The position numbers and the translations under genes were made by a program. Below are positions 9,727 to 21,300 of a stretch of 64,000 nt of DNA, piece after piece (position 1 is the stretch's first letter; each line of letters starts with the position of its first letter). This stretch comes from Agaricus subrufescens. Taxonomy: Eukaryota > Basidiomycota > Agaricomycetes > Agaricales > Agaricaceae. Under the pieces are notes generated by a model. It had not been told where the DNA came from and made no database searches. It saw only the letters and a list, made by a program, of their open reading frames with translations. The stretch is taken from NCBI GenBank assembly GCA_029945375.1, contig CM057057.1:3038001-3102000 (forward strand), read 5' to 3'.

Positions 9727-11631
9727 ATGTCCTCTGTCTTGCTCCCGTTCATGTCCACCTTCAAGACCCCCCAACTGCTGCCCCAGGATCTCCTGCTCAT
9801 CAGCGAACTTGTAGATTTTCCCCCGCCGACACCACTGCTGTCAGATCTCTCAGACGAAACCACAGAAGATGACATCGCCAGCTCGAGCAGTGGCAGCGAG
9901 GAAGAGATAGAAAAAGACTTGACAGCTGCGCTGGACGACGAAAGCGATACGTGAGTGACCTTTTTCTCTCACAGATTCTGACCTTTTTTGACACCATTTT
10001 CAAAGAAGTTCCTCTGATTCAAGCTTGAGTTCAGATTCATCAGACTCTGAGCCTGAACACGAAGGGGAAGCAGAGCCAAAATCCAGACAGAAAGCTTCAA
10101 CACCTGATTTCGATGAAGATGAGGCTACCGGTCCCTCTAATGCGACTACACTACCTCAGACAAAAAATGAGGTTGTTGACTCAACTATAAGAATCCCCGA
10201 GATGGAGAAAGTAGAAAGTGACGAGGAACTTGAGAAGGTGGGAGATGTAATGTCTTTAGTTGGCAACGTTGTCATCGTCCGGGGATCACCATCAACATAT
10301 GTTAATCGAGGCTCCGATAAAGCTCTTGACTCTGACACACTACTGGTGTTTGAAGACCGCACAGTCATGGGCTACGTGCGTATTAACGCAACCTATCTGG
10401 TTTGCTCGTTGATGCGAATCCAGGCAGATATACGAGACTTTCGGTCCTACCTTACAACCTTTCTATCAAGTCAAATTCAACCAAACATACCCTCTGAATC
10501 CTGAAAAAGTTAAAGTTGGGCGCGAAGTCTTTCATATCCCCAAACGGAGTCACTTCGTCTTTGTCAACCAACTCAAACACCTGAAGGGTAGCGACGCGAG
10601 TAACTTGCATGATGAAGAGCCCGCAGAAGATGAGGTCGAATTTTCGGATGATGAAGCAGAGGCAGAACATCGCCGACGACTGAAAAGAAGGTATGTTTTC
10701 CCTTCTACTCTCACACGTTTGGCTCAATGCAAAAAGGCGAAATGATGGCCGTGCGCGATCTATGTCGTCTTCGAGACGGTCTACCCCTGTGCCATCCCAA
10801 CTGCGTGACCAGGACATGATGAACGAAATATGGAATCAGAATGTCGATGAAAAGGGACCACACACCATCGACTACGGTGCTGGCCCTTCTCGTCCAGCTC
10901 CTCGACCTTACGATGATCCATATTCAGATGTATACGACTCAGTGAAGCGTGAAACGTCAGCAGGACCATCAACAAACCATCCCCGTCTCCAAAACGAACG
11001 ACCAAGGCCGCCTTCTTCTAGGGCCAGTGGATTTTCTCGTGGAAGAGGCCGGGGCAGGGGAAGACGAGACAACACTAATATACATCAAATTCCTGGCGGG
11101 AATGCAGCACCCCTTCCTCATCTTAACGCGCCTGGGATGAGATTTGAAGAATATGACCCCCGAATGCCTCACGAGGCGCCACCTTCTTTGTACCCCCAAG
11201 GTAGAGTGTGTCATGCGGACAATTGTTCACTCACAAATGCGATCACAGATCCTTCTTGGTCTTATCCATCTGCTCGAGGGTTTAATCAGTTTCCCAATCA
11301 GCCATACATGTTCCCTGGCACGTCCTATCACCAGCCCTTTGCATCATCCTCGACTTTTGTTCAGCCCCATATTAATCCTCGTTTTGCATCCGCCCTTGGC
11401 CTTCAAATGTCACCTACTATACCATTATACGTGCCTACAACTCCGACGTATGCACCGGCACCAACACAGGTACCAACAACTCCAGTGGAACCACCGATCG
11501 CTTCTTCGGAACAAAACTCACTGAATCAATGGTCCATGCCCGTGACTGAACCTACAGTGCCAAGTCACGAAGGTCAGTTGCCTGCTCCTGCTGCGAACTC
11601 TGACACTGTCCCCAAGCATGAGGAAAGTTAG
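9727..11631 (+). CDS. NAF1: H/ACA ribonucleoprotein assembly factor NAF1
   Basis: Chaperone that brings dyskerin/Cbf5 to nascent H/ACA RNAs before Gar1 replaces it. The acidic Ser-rich N-terminus (SSSSGSEEEIEKDLTAALDD) leads to the Gar1/Naf1 core: VGDVMSLVGNVVIVRGSPST, LLVFEDRTVMGYIYETFGPT, QPFYQVKFNQTYPL and REVFHIPKRSHFVFVNQLK. The C-terminal tail has an RGG-like patch (GFSRGRGRGRGRRDN) and is rich in Pro, Gln and Ser. Introns near 9952-10005, 10375-10430 and 10690-10735. The start is taken at 9727; ATGs at 9703 and 9751 are alternatives. Confidence 0.93.
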
Positions 11632-13166
11632 ATATAGTCTCTTATTCCTCCCTGTGGTGCGTTTACAGAAGCCCACTGATTTCGGCTCAATGTTACCTGT
11701 GTATCTAGGTGTGAGATAAATAATACTTGTGATAATTCTTTTTCTACTGACGCGGACATCGATGCCGTTACCAGTCTTTGTTACGTAGACTTCGGCACCG
11801 GATACACGACATACTGGATTCTTGCTGTATAATGACGCGACATTCTCTTGGGAGATTTCATGATCACGAGCCGGCGCGCTACTTAGCTCGGACACATCTT
11901 GATGCAACCAATAGGCGCTAATGCCACTGTTTAATTCCCTCATTGTCGGGTTCAAGGAATACCCTGAGGTGAGTCGTCTTCACTGCACAGGAAAGAAATT
12001 TCATATCAAGCTAAAGGCACAACCGAGCCTGATAAGTAGTGGTTCTTTGAAAAATCTAGAACACTTGCAGAACTGGACACCTAATCTTGGAACTGAAAGC
12101 ATCACACCCAAGGTCCCATTTTTAGGATTGACCTGGGATTGTGCTCCAAATAGGTGCAAAATGTGTCAATTTTAGATTGCGGGTTGGCTTGAATTCCCAG
12201 TGGGATTCCGTGTGTGATATTGAACGCTCTGTTGAGCGCTTGTAGCCTTTCTCTTTAGGTCTAGTACCTCCATCAAACTCAAATCTGAATTTCGGCTGCT
12301 TGGAACGTTTGCATGAAAGGATATTTGGCATTGGGACAAAGTAGTGCCATAACATAAACACTAAGGCGACTCTTCCGAGCCCATTCCGTACAAAGCGTCA
12401 TGGTCATTCATTCTAACGGGAAGGAAGCCTGATGGTCCAGTATTTCCCTCTAGGGGTATCGACGGTTTATGTGATCTGCGGATTTTCCTATGGCGCATGT
12501 GCGTGAATCGCGTCGATGTTCTATTTTTGAAAAATGGCTCAACTTTACTTTGACAGGTAGCTTTTCGGTCTCGCCAAAGAACCTGAGAGGCATCAGCGAC
12601 ATTTATAATTTACAGGTCACGATGCTTTATTATACCGTGAGGCCTCAGGCATTATCACTGGTTCCCCTTCGGGGAAAAGAAGCAGCGCGATCACCGAAGC
12701 CACACTGGCGGTACTCCATATTTTCGTTGATAACGATATTAATAGATTGTGAATTGTTGGAGAAAAATAGCACCTATCCAGCTGATTACAGGTGTAGTTG
12801 GAAGGCAAGGACGAGGATCCATGTGCTTTGTGACAGCGTGTGCCTTAAAATGTTGGTTTTTCTCCCAAAGATAGACCTCATATGGGTTGCGACCGTTCTT
12901 TTCCACATGATCCCAACAAATGTCTTCGAAGTGAGCTATTCCTTTCGGACCTTGTAACCTCTCATCAGGCAGTCGATTGATCCAAGCATCTCAGTACTAA
13001 AAGTGGCTCCACCGGCACATGTTGAACGTTGGCGACCTAGTTAAAAGAACAAGAAACGTGATCGATAAACTCGCTACCAGATCTAGTCTAGTCTTCTCCT
13101 ATATAATGATTGATCGCTTCCACCCCTCGATTGAAAGCTTACTCTTACACCTTCCGAGTACTGGGT
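11632..13166. other. gene-poor stretch
   Basis: About 1.5 kb with no protein or RNA gene I can recognise. Two open frames are the best candidates: a minus-strand frame from the ATG at 11943 down to 11518 (contains SKNPVCRVSGAEVYVTKTGN), which overlaps the NAF1 tail, and a plus-strand frame 12490-12957. Neither resembles a known family or shows a supporting exon chain. The last 100 bases probably hold the RNase T2 promoter. Confidence 0.5.
13100..13106 (+). promoter_or_regulatory. possible TATA box of the RNase T2 gene
   Basis: TATATAA, 61 bases before the ATG at 13167. Motif and spacing only. Confidence 0.4.
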
Positions 13167-15153
13167 ATGCGTGGCACCATCGTTTTGGTCGGTTTCGTCT
13201 CTGTCGCAGCAGCGATTGTTCTGGAATCTCCTGTGGGGAATATCAGCCTTTTCGACAGGAGCACGGACATTTCCTCCGGGTGTCCAACGAATGGCCAGAC
13301 GTCGTGCCATAATACTTCATCAGTCTCGAATACCTGCTGTTTTGAAAGCCCAGGGGTATGTATCTGATCTTGTTCTCGGTCTCTAAAGACGAATTTAAAC
13401 TTGGGTCTACAGGGTCTTTTGCTTCAAACTCAGGTGTGTTCGTATGTTCGATCCCATCGGGTTTCTGAGGAACAAATCTGTGGCGTGGTAGTTTTGGGAT
13501 ACGAATCCTTCCACTGGACCAACCAACAGCTGGACGATCCACGGTGAGCATGTTTGAACGCCTTGTAACCGCTAGGAATCTACTGACACTATGCCAGGAC
13601 TTTGGCCTGATAAGTGAGCACCACTCTAGCAAAAGTAAATAGCGAATATACTCACACCTTCTAAGTTGCGATGCGACTTTTGAACAAAATTGCGATCCCT
13701 CGCGAGCATACACTGGGATAAGTTCGGTGAGCATAGCATCGTCCGGTTTTACCAGGTTCGGTCAGGTTAAAGTTTGGACATTGTAGTTGTTGACCTCCCA
13801 GGGTGCAAGTGATACGCTGTCATTTATGCAGACGGTAGGTCCCTGTGCCATTAATGCCTTAAACTCAGTGCTCATATTCTATAGCACTGGGTCGATATTA
13901 ACGGACAAAATGAACAATTCTGGGAGGTACGCCGTCTGTCGTGGTCAATACTACAAAAAGCTGAGTAACGGAACAGCACGAATGGGAGACGCACGGAACA
14001 TGCATGAGCACTTTGAGGCCTTCGTGTTTGCCAAGCGGAAGCCCGAAAGGCGCTGAGGTATTGTTTACAGCTTCAGTATGTCGATGAAAAACCTTATACA
14101 TCTGAGATTACAGGCGGTTGCTTTCTTTGACACTGTTGTCAGATTATTCAAGGTCAGGTTAACATAACAACATTTTTACGATCATGGTCACTCACCAATG
14201 TACAGACACTGCCCACCTACGACTGGCTGTCAAACGCAGGCATCACTCCCACAACATCGAAAACCTTTAGCCTCTCAACTCTGGTTTCGGCACTCGAAAG
14301 TGCATCGGGCGTAACACCCGCATTGAGTTGTAACAGAAACACATTGAACGCCATATCCTGGTATTTCAACTTGAAGGGCTCAATTATTGATGGACAATTT
14401 GTTCCCATTGGTATGTTCTGATAATTGGGGCTGAAGAGGTTCGTGTAATGATTTGTATTACAGATGCTGTTCAGAAGGGAACGTGCCCTTCAACGGGCAT
14501 CGCGTACCCACCTAAGTCTGGTTCTGGAACACCAACAACCGTAAGTTTGTGATCTCAATTGACAAGGACGAGTCTCTTACCTCCATGAACTAGACTTCTG
14601 TAAGCCCAACTATCCATTAGGTTGATTGTCTTTACTCAAAGAATAACGCGGAACAAACAGTCGGGTCCCACGGGAGTGAGTGGGCAGTGACATTGAATGG
14701 GAGTGCAATCTTAACTCGAGCTTTTTCCAGACTCCAGGATCTCTTCCAACAAAGGGAACCATTCATGCCATCCACTCTGGGTCTGTACTGGGTGGGCTTC
14801 TCTCCCTTGGGACATGGTCGACACAGACCTTGGCGACTTTCACATTTTCTGGATCAGCTAACAGCTTTACCATGACATCGTCGAAGGGTAACTGTGGCGT
14901 CAGCGGGGGTATGTTCCAGTGTGGTAGTGGAGTATCGTTAACGACCTTTTCTGCGGTAAGTACTAGGCCGGCAATTATGAATTTGGATTGATGGGATAAT
15001 CCACAGCAATCATCGGGTGGGTCTTTACTTTTGGCCTCAGGAAGTTCGACCACCTTCTCGAGTGATGGCATCCCCAGCGGACAAACCGTATTTGATGTCT
15101 TCACGGGGTCCTCCCACGGGCAACAATACACGTTGGAAATCATTGGTTCTTGA
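13167..15153 (+). CDS. secreted/vacuolar ribonuclease T2 with fungal C-terminal domain
   Basis: Acid RNase that cuts RNA via 2',3'-cyclic phosphates. A signal peptide is visible (MRGTIVLVGFVSVAAAIVLE). The exon chain reads SCHNTSSVSNTCCFESPGG, then FWDTNPSTGPTNSWTIHGLW, which is active site CAS I with its catalytic His, then NGQNEQFWEHEWETHGTCMS, which is CAS II with HEWxxHGTC. Conserved cysteines follow (CDATFEQNCDPSRA, LRPSCLPSGSPKGAE). After TPALSCNRNTLNAISWYFNL the catalytic domain ends and a linker leads to the fungal C-terminal domain (VLGGLLSLGTWSTQTLATFT, MTSSKGNCGVSGGMFQCGSG), closing at HGQQYTLEIIGS. At least ten short introns, one interrupting WEHEW. All catalytic residues are present. 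Confidence 0.9.
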
Positions 15154-15630
15154 TATCGGAGGGTCGCGAGGATAATATGTACATTGGAAAGGATTTTGTA
15201 CCATTGATTAACAAGGAATGTCGTTGGCTTGATGTTTTGTTATATCTGAAGAGAATGCGGGTCCTCGCGGCCAGAACTTGGTAGGATCGTAAGTGACTCG
15301 GAGGGCACTGCAACTCCGCAGACAATTAGTTGGTTGTAATGCAGCATGTACCGGTCGCGAAAACATGTTTAACTAAGGGTTGCCTAAAGTATAAGACATC
15401 CCGGGACCGAGCAGCTGGATTTGGCCGACAGATTTTTCGTGGTCGCGAGAGGAGGGAGCATGTTTGGGCAAATCTGATTGGCTGTCTCCTTAGCCTCACA
15501 GCCCAATTTTCTCATTTTCTGTCTTTCTCTCTGCACCACTCTCTTGACTACTACACCATCCAAGCGCTCCCTGGACCTGGCCGTCTTCCCCAGGCATCAT
15601 TGACCAGCGTCATAGGTTCCGTCGTCCGCA
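15154..15630. promoter_or_regulatory. intergenic region, promoter of the PEHE-like gene
   Basis: 477 bases between the RNase T2 stop and the next ATG on the same strand. The last 150 bases are strongly pyrimidine-rich (tttctcattttctgtctttc and similar), typical just upstream of fungal start codons. No coding signal seen. Confidence 0.4.
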
Positions 15631-17989
15631 ATGGACCCATCAACATCCTCAGCGGCTGCTTCAAATGGCCGCCAAAAACGCGTCCTACCCTCTCGTGCAC
15701 GTAGAGGCGGCCCCGGTGTCGGCAGCTGCGATACTGACCTCATGATCCTTGAGCACCAGAGGCGCAGGTGTATGTCCAACCCCTCTTCTTACCTGCTCCT
15801 CTTCTTAAATTTCCGCAAAGTCGAAACAGAAGCCATAGTCCCTCCTTCAACTCCTTTCCTATTGACCACGGACTCGAATCTATTTTCAAACGTCAGCGAG
15901 GCCTCCGTGACCACTGTTGCAAGTGACCGGTATTTCGACCGTCCTGATGTCCTCAAGGCCTATAGGGAACAACTGACTATCCAAACTCCATCCTATCGTA
16001 ACGTCAAGGATAACCTTGTGGTAGCAAGATTCAGACCTCGTGGTCCTGAAGATGTGAGCCCTTCTGATATATCTGGTTCCTCTCAAGAGTTCAATCCCTC
16101 CCATCTAGGCCCAGATCGACACATCCGATGCCGCATATGAGCGTCGACACCGCAAGTACGAGAGCTTTGAGAAGCGTCAGCGACTTCGAGAGAAAGAAAA
16201 GCTTAAACACGAACAATACAAACTCAAGGAGCGGATAGACCAGCTACGTATCATGGACGCCTCTGCTTTCCTTGCTCTACCAGCTTCCAATTTCTCTCCT
16301 GCGCCCGGACCCTCTGAAGAAGACCTTGACAATGGTCCTTCTTCTCTTCCGGGCGTGAATGCCAATGGTTCAGCGAGTTACAATGAGGGAGAAAGGCGCC
16401 GGAAGGAGATGTTGGACATTGCACTGTCGCTGGAGGAACGCTTCAAAACGTTACTTCCACCTGACAGAGTGCGTCGACCACAATTACCCCCGGCTATACG
16501 CGAAAATATTATCATGACTCCGGCTTCAGTTCCTAGTCCTCCCGCTACTTCAGTGCCCTCCCGACGTGATGTATCTGATGCGTCGGCGTCGGAGAGGGAA
16601 GAACAGTATATCTTCATTGATGAAAGCTACAACCGACGCCAGGACAAACTCAAGATCAAGCTAAAGCCGGCCGGGAAAGCGTCCGCCTCACAATCCCCTG
16701 CTCCGACGACTCTTTCACGGGCCTCAAAACGTTCTGCGAGGACAAGTATCCCTCTTGCTGTAGGTTCTATATCGACTACCAGGAGAAGACCTCGTGTCGG
16801 ACGCTCATCATCACTCCCCCGATCATCACCTAAACTTGTCGAGTCTTCATCCCAATTACCAGACTCTGAGTCGATACCATCCCCACACATTGACATCGAG
16901 GTTGAAGAACCTTATGAAAGGGAGGAGCTCGCATTACAAACAGAGGAAGAGTTCATTCCTCCACTTTCAACAGAACCCTCCATGTCCATGAGTTTAGATC
17001 GTAAATCTGAAGCCGACTTGACAGAAGCAATGGAACGCTCTCGAATTTGTGATGTCTCTCGTCCACAACCCCCTACACCATCTCAAAAGATGTCACCTCT
17101 TCCAAACACTAGGCCATCACCCGAAATAGACCCTGTGTTGCTCGAGGAGGACAGGCTTCGGAGGACCTCCATGGAAGATCAACCTGTTCAGACGCGTCCA
17201 ACGATGGCTGACGAAGAATCTTTCGCACAAACACAACAACCTCTATTACAAGCATCTACACAACCTTGTGCGCCTTCTGCTTCTATGGAAACAGAGCCGA
17301 CATCTCCCCTTGTCGAAGCTGAACCTTCCAGTCATGGAGGGGAAGGTTCAAGGCTACTTCAACTTGCCAACGTGGTACACTCAATCACTACTACATCTCC
17401 TCCTACAAAACGACAAAAAACACGGCATCCACCATCACCATCCAAGACTCGGAGTTCAATAGCTACCTCTACTCTTACGGAACCTGCTTCCGATGTTTAT
17501 CCTCGCATAGCGGTCGAGGAACCACTGACGCCGAGCGGTGAACGTATGGATACGACAGATTCGACAGTATCAGCACCTCCACCACCTGCTGCCCTCTCAC
17601 CCACCCTCTCGGAACCTGCCCTTTCAGAGGGCCCCTCCGTATTTGCTTCTGCGCCTCTACCCACACAGACGGTGTCTGATGCTATGTCTATCTTTGCGGC
17701 TCGCAAACGACGCCTCCACGTAAACCGAAGCAGTAAAGAAATTGAATATCGATCGCCAGACACAGGACAGTTGATGCGCACGCAAAGTTCATTACTCATT
17801 GCTGGAATCAGGGGGAGCATTAGGCAGACAGCACGACATCAAATGGCGTTCGGTGTAAAAGTACCGGAGGAGATTAGTGACCCTTACGACTTCTGGTTAC
17901 CGGACGAATATTTGCCTGAGGAAGAGTTGATGAAGTATAGGCATTATGACTATCATCCAGCACCTTCTGAGAGTGAGACACCAAATTGA
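15631..17989 (+). CDS. PEHE-like nuclear protein (tentative MSL1/KANSL1-type scaffold)
   Basis: About 750 residues, largely low-complexity (Ser, Pro, Thr, Glu). The conserved part is near residues 80-180: SDRYFDRPDVLKAYREQLTI, DNLVVARFRPRGPED, then after a clear 59-nt intron (donor near 16056, acceptor near 16110) SDAAYERRHRKYESFEKRQR and REKEKLKHEQYKLKERIDQL. The Tyr-x2-Arg-His-x-Lys-Tyr-Glu pattern resembles the PEHE domain that links scaffold proteins to MYST acetyltransferases. This is similarity by eye only; a SAS4-like assignment is possible. A second conserved block is at the C-terminus (FGVKVPEEISDPYDFWLPDE). The frame is open from 15631 to 16140, but the stretch 15768-15820 looks intronic (pyrimidine-rich, ends CAAAG), so the N-terminal splicing is unsettled. 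Confidence 0.55.
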
Positions 17990-18248
17990 GAGGTACATTG
18001 TATTTGGGGTAACGGTATTATAGGTTTTCAGATTATTTATTGTGTAATTTCCTTTTTTTTTTTTTTGGGAGCCTCCAATGCCTGTTGTCGATTACCGATG
18101 TGAATTCCACGATTTGTCTGGTCTAAAGTGAGGAATATATTATCTATGCCACAAGGATCTAAGCAGTGCATTTAGATAGAGTAATTAAATAGCCTCAGGC
18201 CTATCATGCTCCTCATGAACGCCTTTTATAATGGACAAAATGCGGTTT

Positions 18249-19146
18249 CTATCGGAGAGAAATGGGCTTCGGTGCCCGCCTGGGTCCTCGTGTGGATTTT
18301 TCGATGAACCAATGCAATCTCTTTCGCGAATCCTGTGAAAGAGTGCTATTGCGGTCTAGAATAATTTTGGCGTACGTGTGCCCAACGCCTCGAGCACCTC
18401 TCAGGTATTCCTGCGTATCGAGTTGGTATTTTGAGTAATCACCGCCATGTGTACACTTGAGCCATTCGGGAGATGATTTCTTGTCGACAGGGGATGAAGA
18501 AGGAATGGGTGAGGCAAGGTTTGGAACCTTGTTGAGGACGGACGTGAGGTCGGATGTAACAGCTTCGGGGGCCATGAATTGCGGAAGCTCGACGGGAACT
18601 TTTTCACCAGAAATCTCCCGGCTTTCCTTTGAAGCCTGAGTCCTGGCCGTCCGCTCTGCACGTTTAGTAGCTTCTCGTGCAGAAAAACCCCTTATGGACG
18701 CAGCGAGATCGACGACACTCGTTTGTGAGCGAGATCTTTCTGTGCCTCTCGTGCCCCTATTTACCACGGGGGATCTTTGACCTCCGCCTGCTGACCTGCG
18801 GGGTCGCATTGGGGTATTGGGAAAGTCACCAAAGACGACCGCTGACGGTGACGCCATTGGGGACATTGGATTCTGGCGTCTGGCACCATAAGTTCGGTCT
18901 GGTGCTATTCCTAGCGCCGCCGCCTCTTTTTTAGTTCTGAGAACAGATTCTCTGGCAAGGCGTGCAACTCTGCGTTTCTCGAGGGCAAGCTCGTGACGCG
19001 ACGGACCTAACGCAACTGAGCTGGATGAGAGTGCTTTCTTTGAACGGAGAGCTTAACCAGCGCATACCTGCAGCGGCGGAAGACGAGAGTCGTGTGCTAT
19101 TAAAGATTGGACACGTGAGGCGGCGGGGGAAGGAGGAGGAGAGCAT
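18249..19146 (-). CDS. uncharacterised basic protein
   Basis: Not recognised. Two exons: the ATG at 19146 (MLSSSFPRRLTCPIFNSTRL) is joined over a 53-nt GT...AG intron to SRHELALEKRRVARLARESV, then RTKKEAAALGIAPDRTYGAR, a Ser/Arg-rich middle (NTPMRPRRSAGGGQRSPVVN) and a C-terminus with more structure (SPEWLKCTHGGDYSKYQLDT, RGARGVGHTYAKIILDRNST). About 280 residues, strongly basic, no membrane segment. The start lies 107 bp from the divergent PFA4 gene, so the promoter may be shared. The Arg/Lys-rich first third could be a nuclear or mitochondrial targeting region. Confidence 0.55.
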
Positions 19147-19253
19147 AAAGGCGGAAGGGACGGGAGGAAGAGGAAAACTCTGACGGTAGATTACCGGGGT
19201 TGCCTTTTTCGGATATAAGCCTTTCTCCCTCTCCCCGCTGCTCTTCTGTTGGC

Positions 19254-21151
19254 ATGGGCCGCATTGTTGGCCTCTTAATCGTCAATCTTGTCCTCTGTCT
19301 AATTTCTTTTATTGCGTACTCGTCTCAGATATTCATTATCTGGCCATGGTACGGCAGAGAACTCTCAGTGGAACTCATTGCCCTCCTCGTTCCTTTCAAG
19401 TAAATCAGTGTCTCCCGGCTACATGCTCACAGATCTTATATACTTTGCAGCATCTTGGTTGGCCTGCTATTATGGAACTATTCCCTTTGCGTTAATACAA
19501 ATCCCGGCATTGTACCTGAATCATGGGTCTGTCATAAAACACTTTATTTTTGTTACAAAAGCTCATTTCTATAATTTACCAGAGGCCAGACACTCACACG
19601 GACGGTTACGAAGTGAAGAAACTCACAGGCGCACCCCGCTACTGTCGCATGTGTCGAAAATACAAGCCTCCCCGCTCTCACCATTGCAGACAGTGCAACA
19701 GGTAAGTCAAAAATCCGCAGTAGTCTTGGCACACGTTTCATAATATGCTTTAGATGTATCCTTCGCATGGGTATGTGTCAATACTCTTCCTTCGCAAAAG
19801 ACGACGCTCAAAACCCACGAAAGATCACCACTGTCCATGGATCAACAACTGTGTTGGCCACTTTAATCATGGACACTTTATCCGTTTTTTATTTTTCGTT
19901 GATGTTGCTTGTTCATATCATATAACGATGGTTATACGTAGGGTTATGGACGCTATGTATAACCCATATTGGGTGAGCATACATCCGCCGTTTTCACTAT
20001 TTTATACTAACACAAGAATTTAGGATGGACCTTCAACCACAGAGTTCATCTTTATTGTACTGAATTTTGTTACTTGTATACCGGTCCTCCTTTCCGTAGG
20101 CGCATTCAGGTTAGTGCTTGTACTCAAGCTCGTACAATATTCGCTGCTCACATGACATCAGCCTCTACCACTTCAATGCATTATTACGGAATACCACAAC
20201 GATCGAGAGGTGGGAAAAGGACAAGGCAGCGACACTGGTTAGAAAGGGTCAAATCAGCGAGGTACGTCCGACGATATCATGGTTTCAGCGACGACTAATG
20301 ACATCTGCAGATTAAATTCCCTTATGTGAGTTATGCCAGCCCTCGCATATATTCGAACCACTGAACCACACATAGGATCTTGGCCGAAGGCGAAACATAG
20401 AAGCCATCCTTGGGAAAAGGTCTCTGCTATGGTGCTGTCCTACGCGCACTCCTGGCACAGGCCTCAAATATGAGTTGTCTACTCGGGATGGTGAGTGGAA
20501 TCACCCGCGCACTGTGATTCGAACGCCGGACAAGGCATCCAAACTTGTCTGAAGAGGTGCCTTGTCTTTTCTGTGCCGTCAACGCTCACCAACTCATGAT
20601 CTCATTCCCTTTTGCTATTCTCCAACCCTATCGCTCTACTCTAATTCTATTGTCGTTATACTTCAGAAGGCTCTGTTATCTGGCCTCCACCGGATCCAGA
20701 TACCATAAAAAACGAGGCACACGACTGGTCGCAAAATACGTCTCCCTGGACTTATGGCAATGACACTTTCAACCCTACACTCCAACCCTCCGGCAATGCT
20801 CGTCGTCGATTAGGTGGAAAGAGCCGCGAGTCTTGTATACCTCACGATAAAGTGCCTCCGTATCATCCGGACTACGATAAAGGTGATACTTATCAACCAT
20901 CGGACGACGAAGGCAGTCTAGTCAGCTCGGATGATGAAGTAGAGGATGATATCCCTCTAGGCGAGTTGCGCTCTGGAAATGTGAAAGTAAGGAGAGGTTC
21001 GGAGGGTTACGAAGTTCGGCCAGTTTCCAGAGAAGAGATGTTAAGACAGTATATGGAGAGTGTCGGTGAGGACTATGATCGATATCTGCGTTATGTCCCA
21101 CAGCCAGAGCCGGAGGGTGAAAATATGCCTGCTGATAGTTCGGTTGGTTAG
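19254..21151 (+). CDS. PFA4: DHHC palmitoyltransferase, PFA4-like
   Basis: ER-membrane protein S-acyltransferase. Opens with a membrane segment ([20 protein letters not shown]); a second one is split by an intron (FK, then [20 protein letters not shown]). The cysteine-rich domain reads [20 protein letters not shown], then [20 protein letters not shown]; the catalytic DHHC is split by an intron (donor after ...RM-D at about 19770, acceptor about 19830). [19 protein letters not shown] and [19 protein letters not shown] form further membrane segments. The TTxE-like motif and tail include [20 protein letters not shown] and the PFA4-type C-terminus ([20 protein letters not shown]). The acidic last exon ([20 protein letters not shown]) is typical of fungal PFA4. 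Confidence 0.9.
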
Positions 21152-21300
21152 GAAGGAGCCTAGGAAAGTCTGAGGGTTCGAATTGTATAACGGACTCTAT
21201 AAAGTACATGCGAATTAATGGAGGTATAATACATAATTTAGTAGACGCGTCAAGATCTGCTGCGTGAAAAGTCATGAGAGAACATGCTGAGATACCAATT

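Noticed and set aside
11518..11943. Minus-strand open frame of about 140 codons opposite the NAF1 tail
   Set aside because: Overlaps the NAF1 coding end, resembles no family I know, and the opposite strand has better support.
12490..12957. Plus-strand open frame of 155 codons in the gene-poor stretch
   Set aside because: No family resemblance, unbiased composition and no exon partner; most likely chance.
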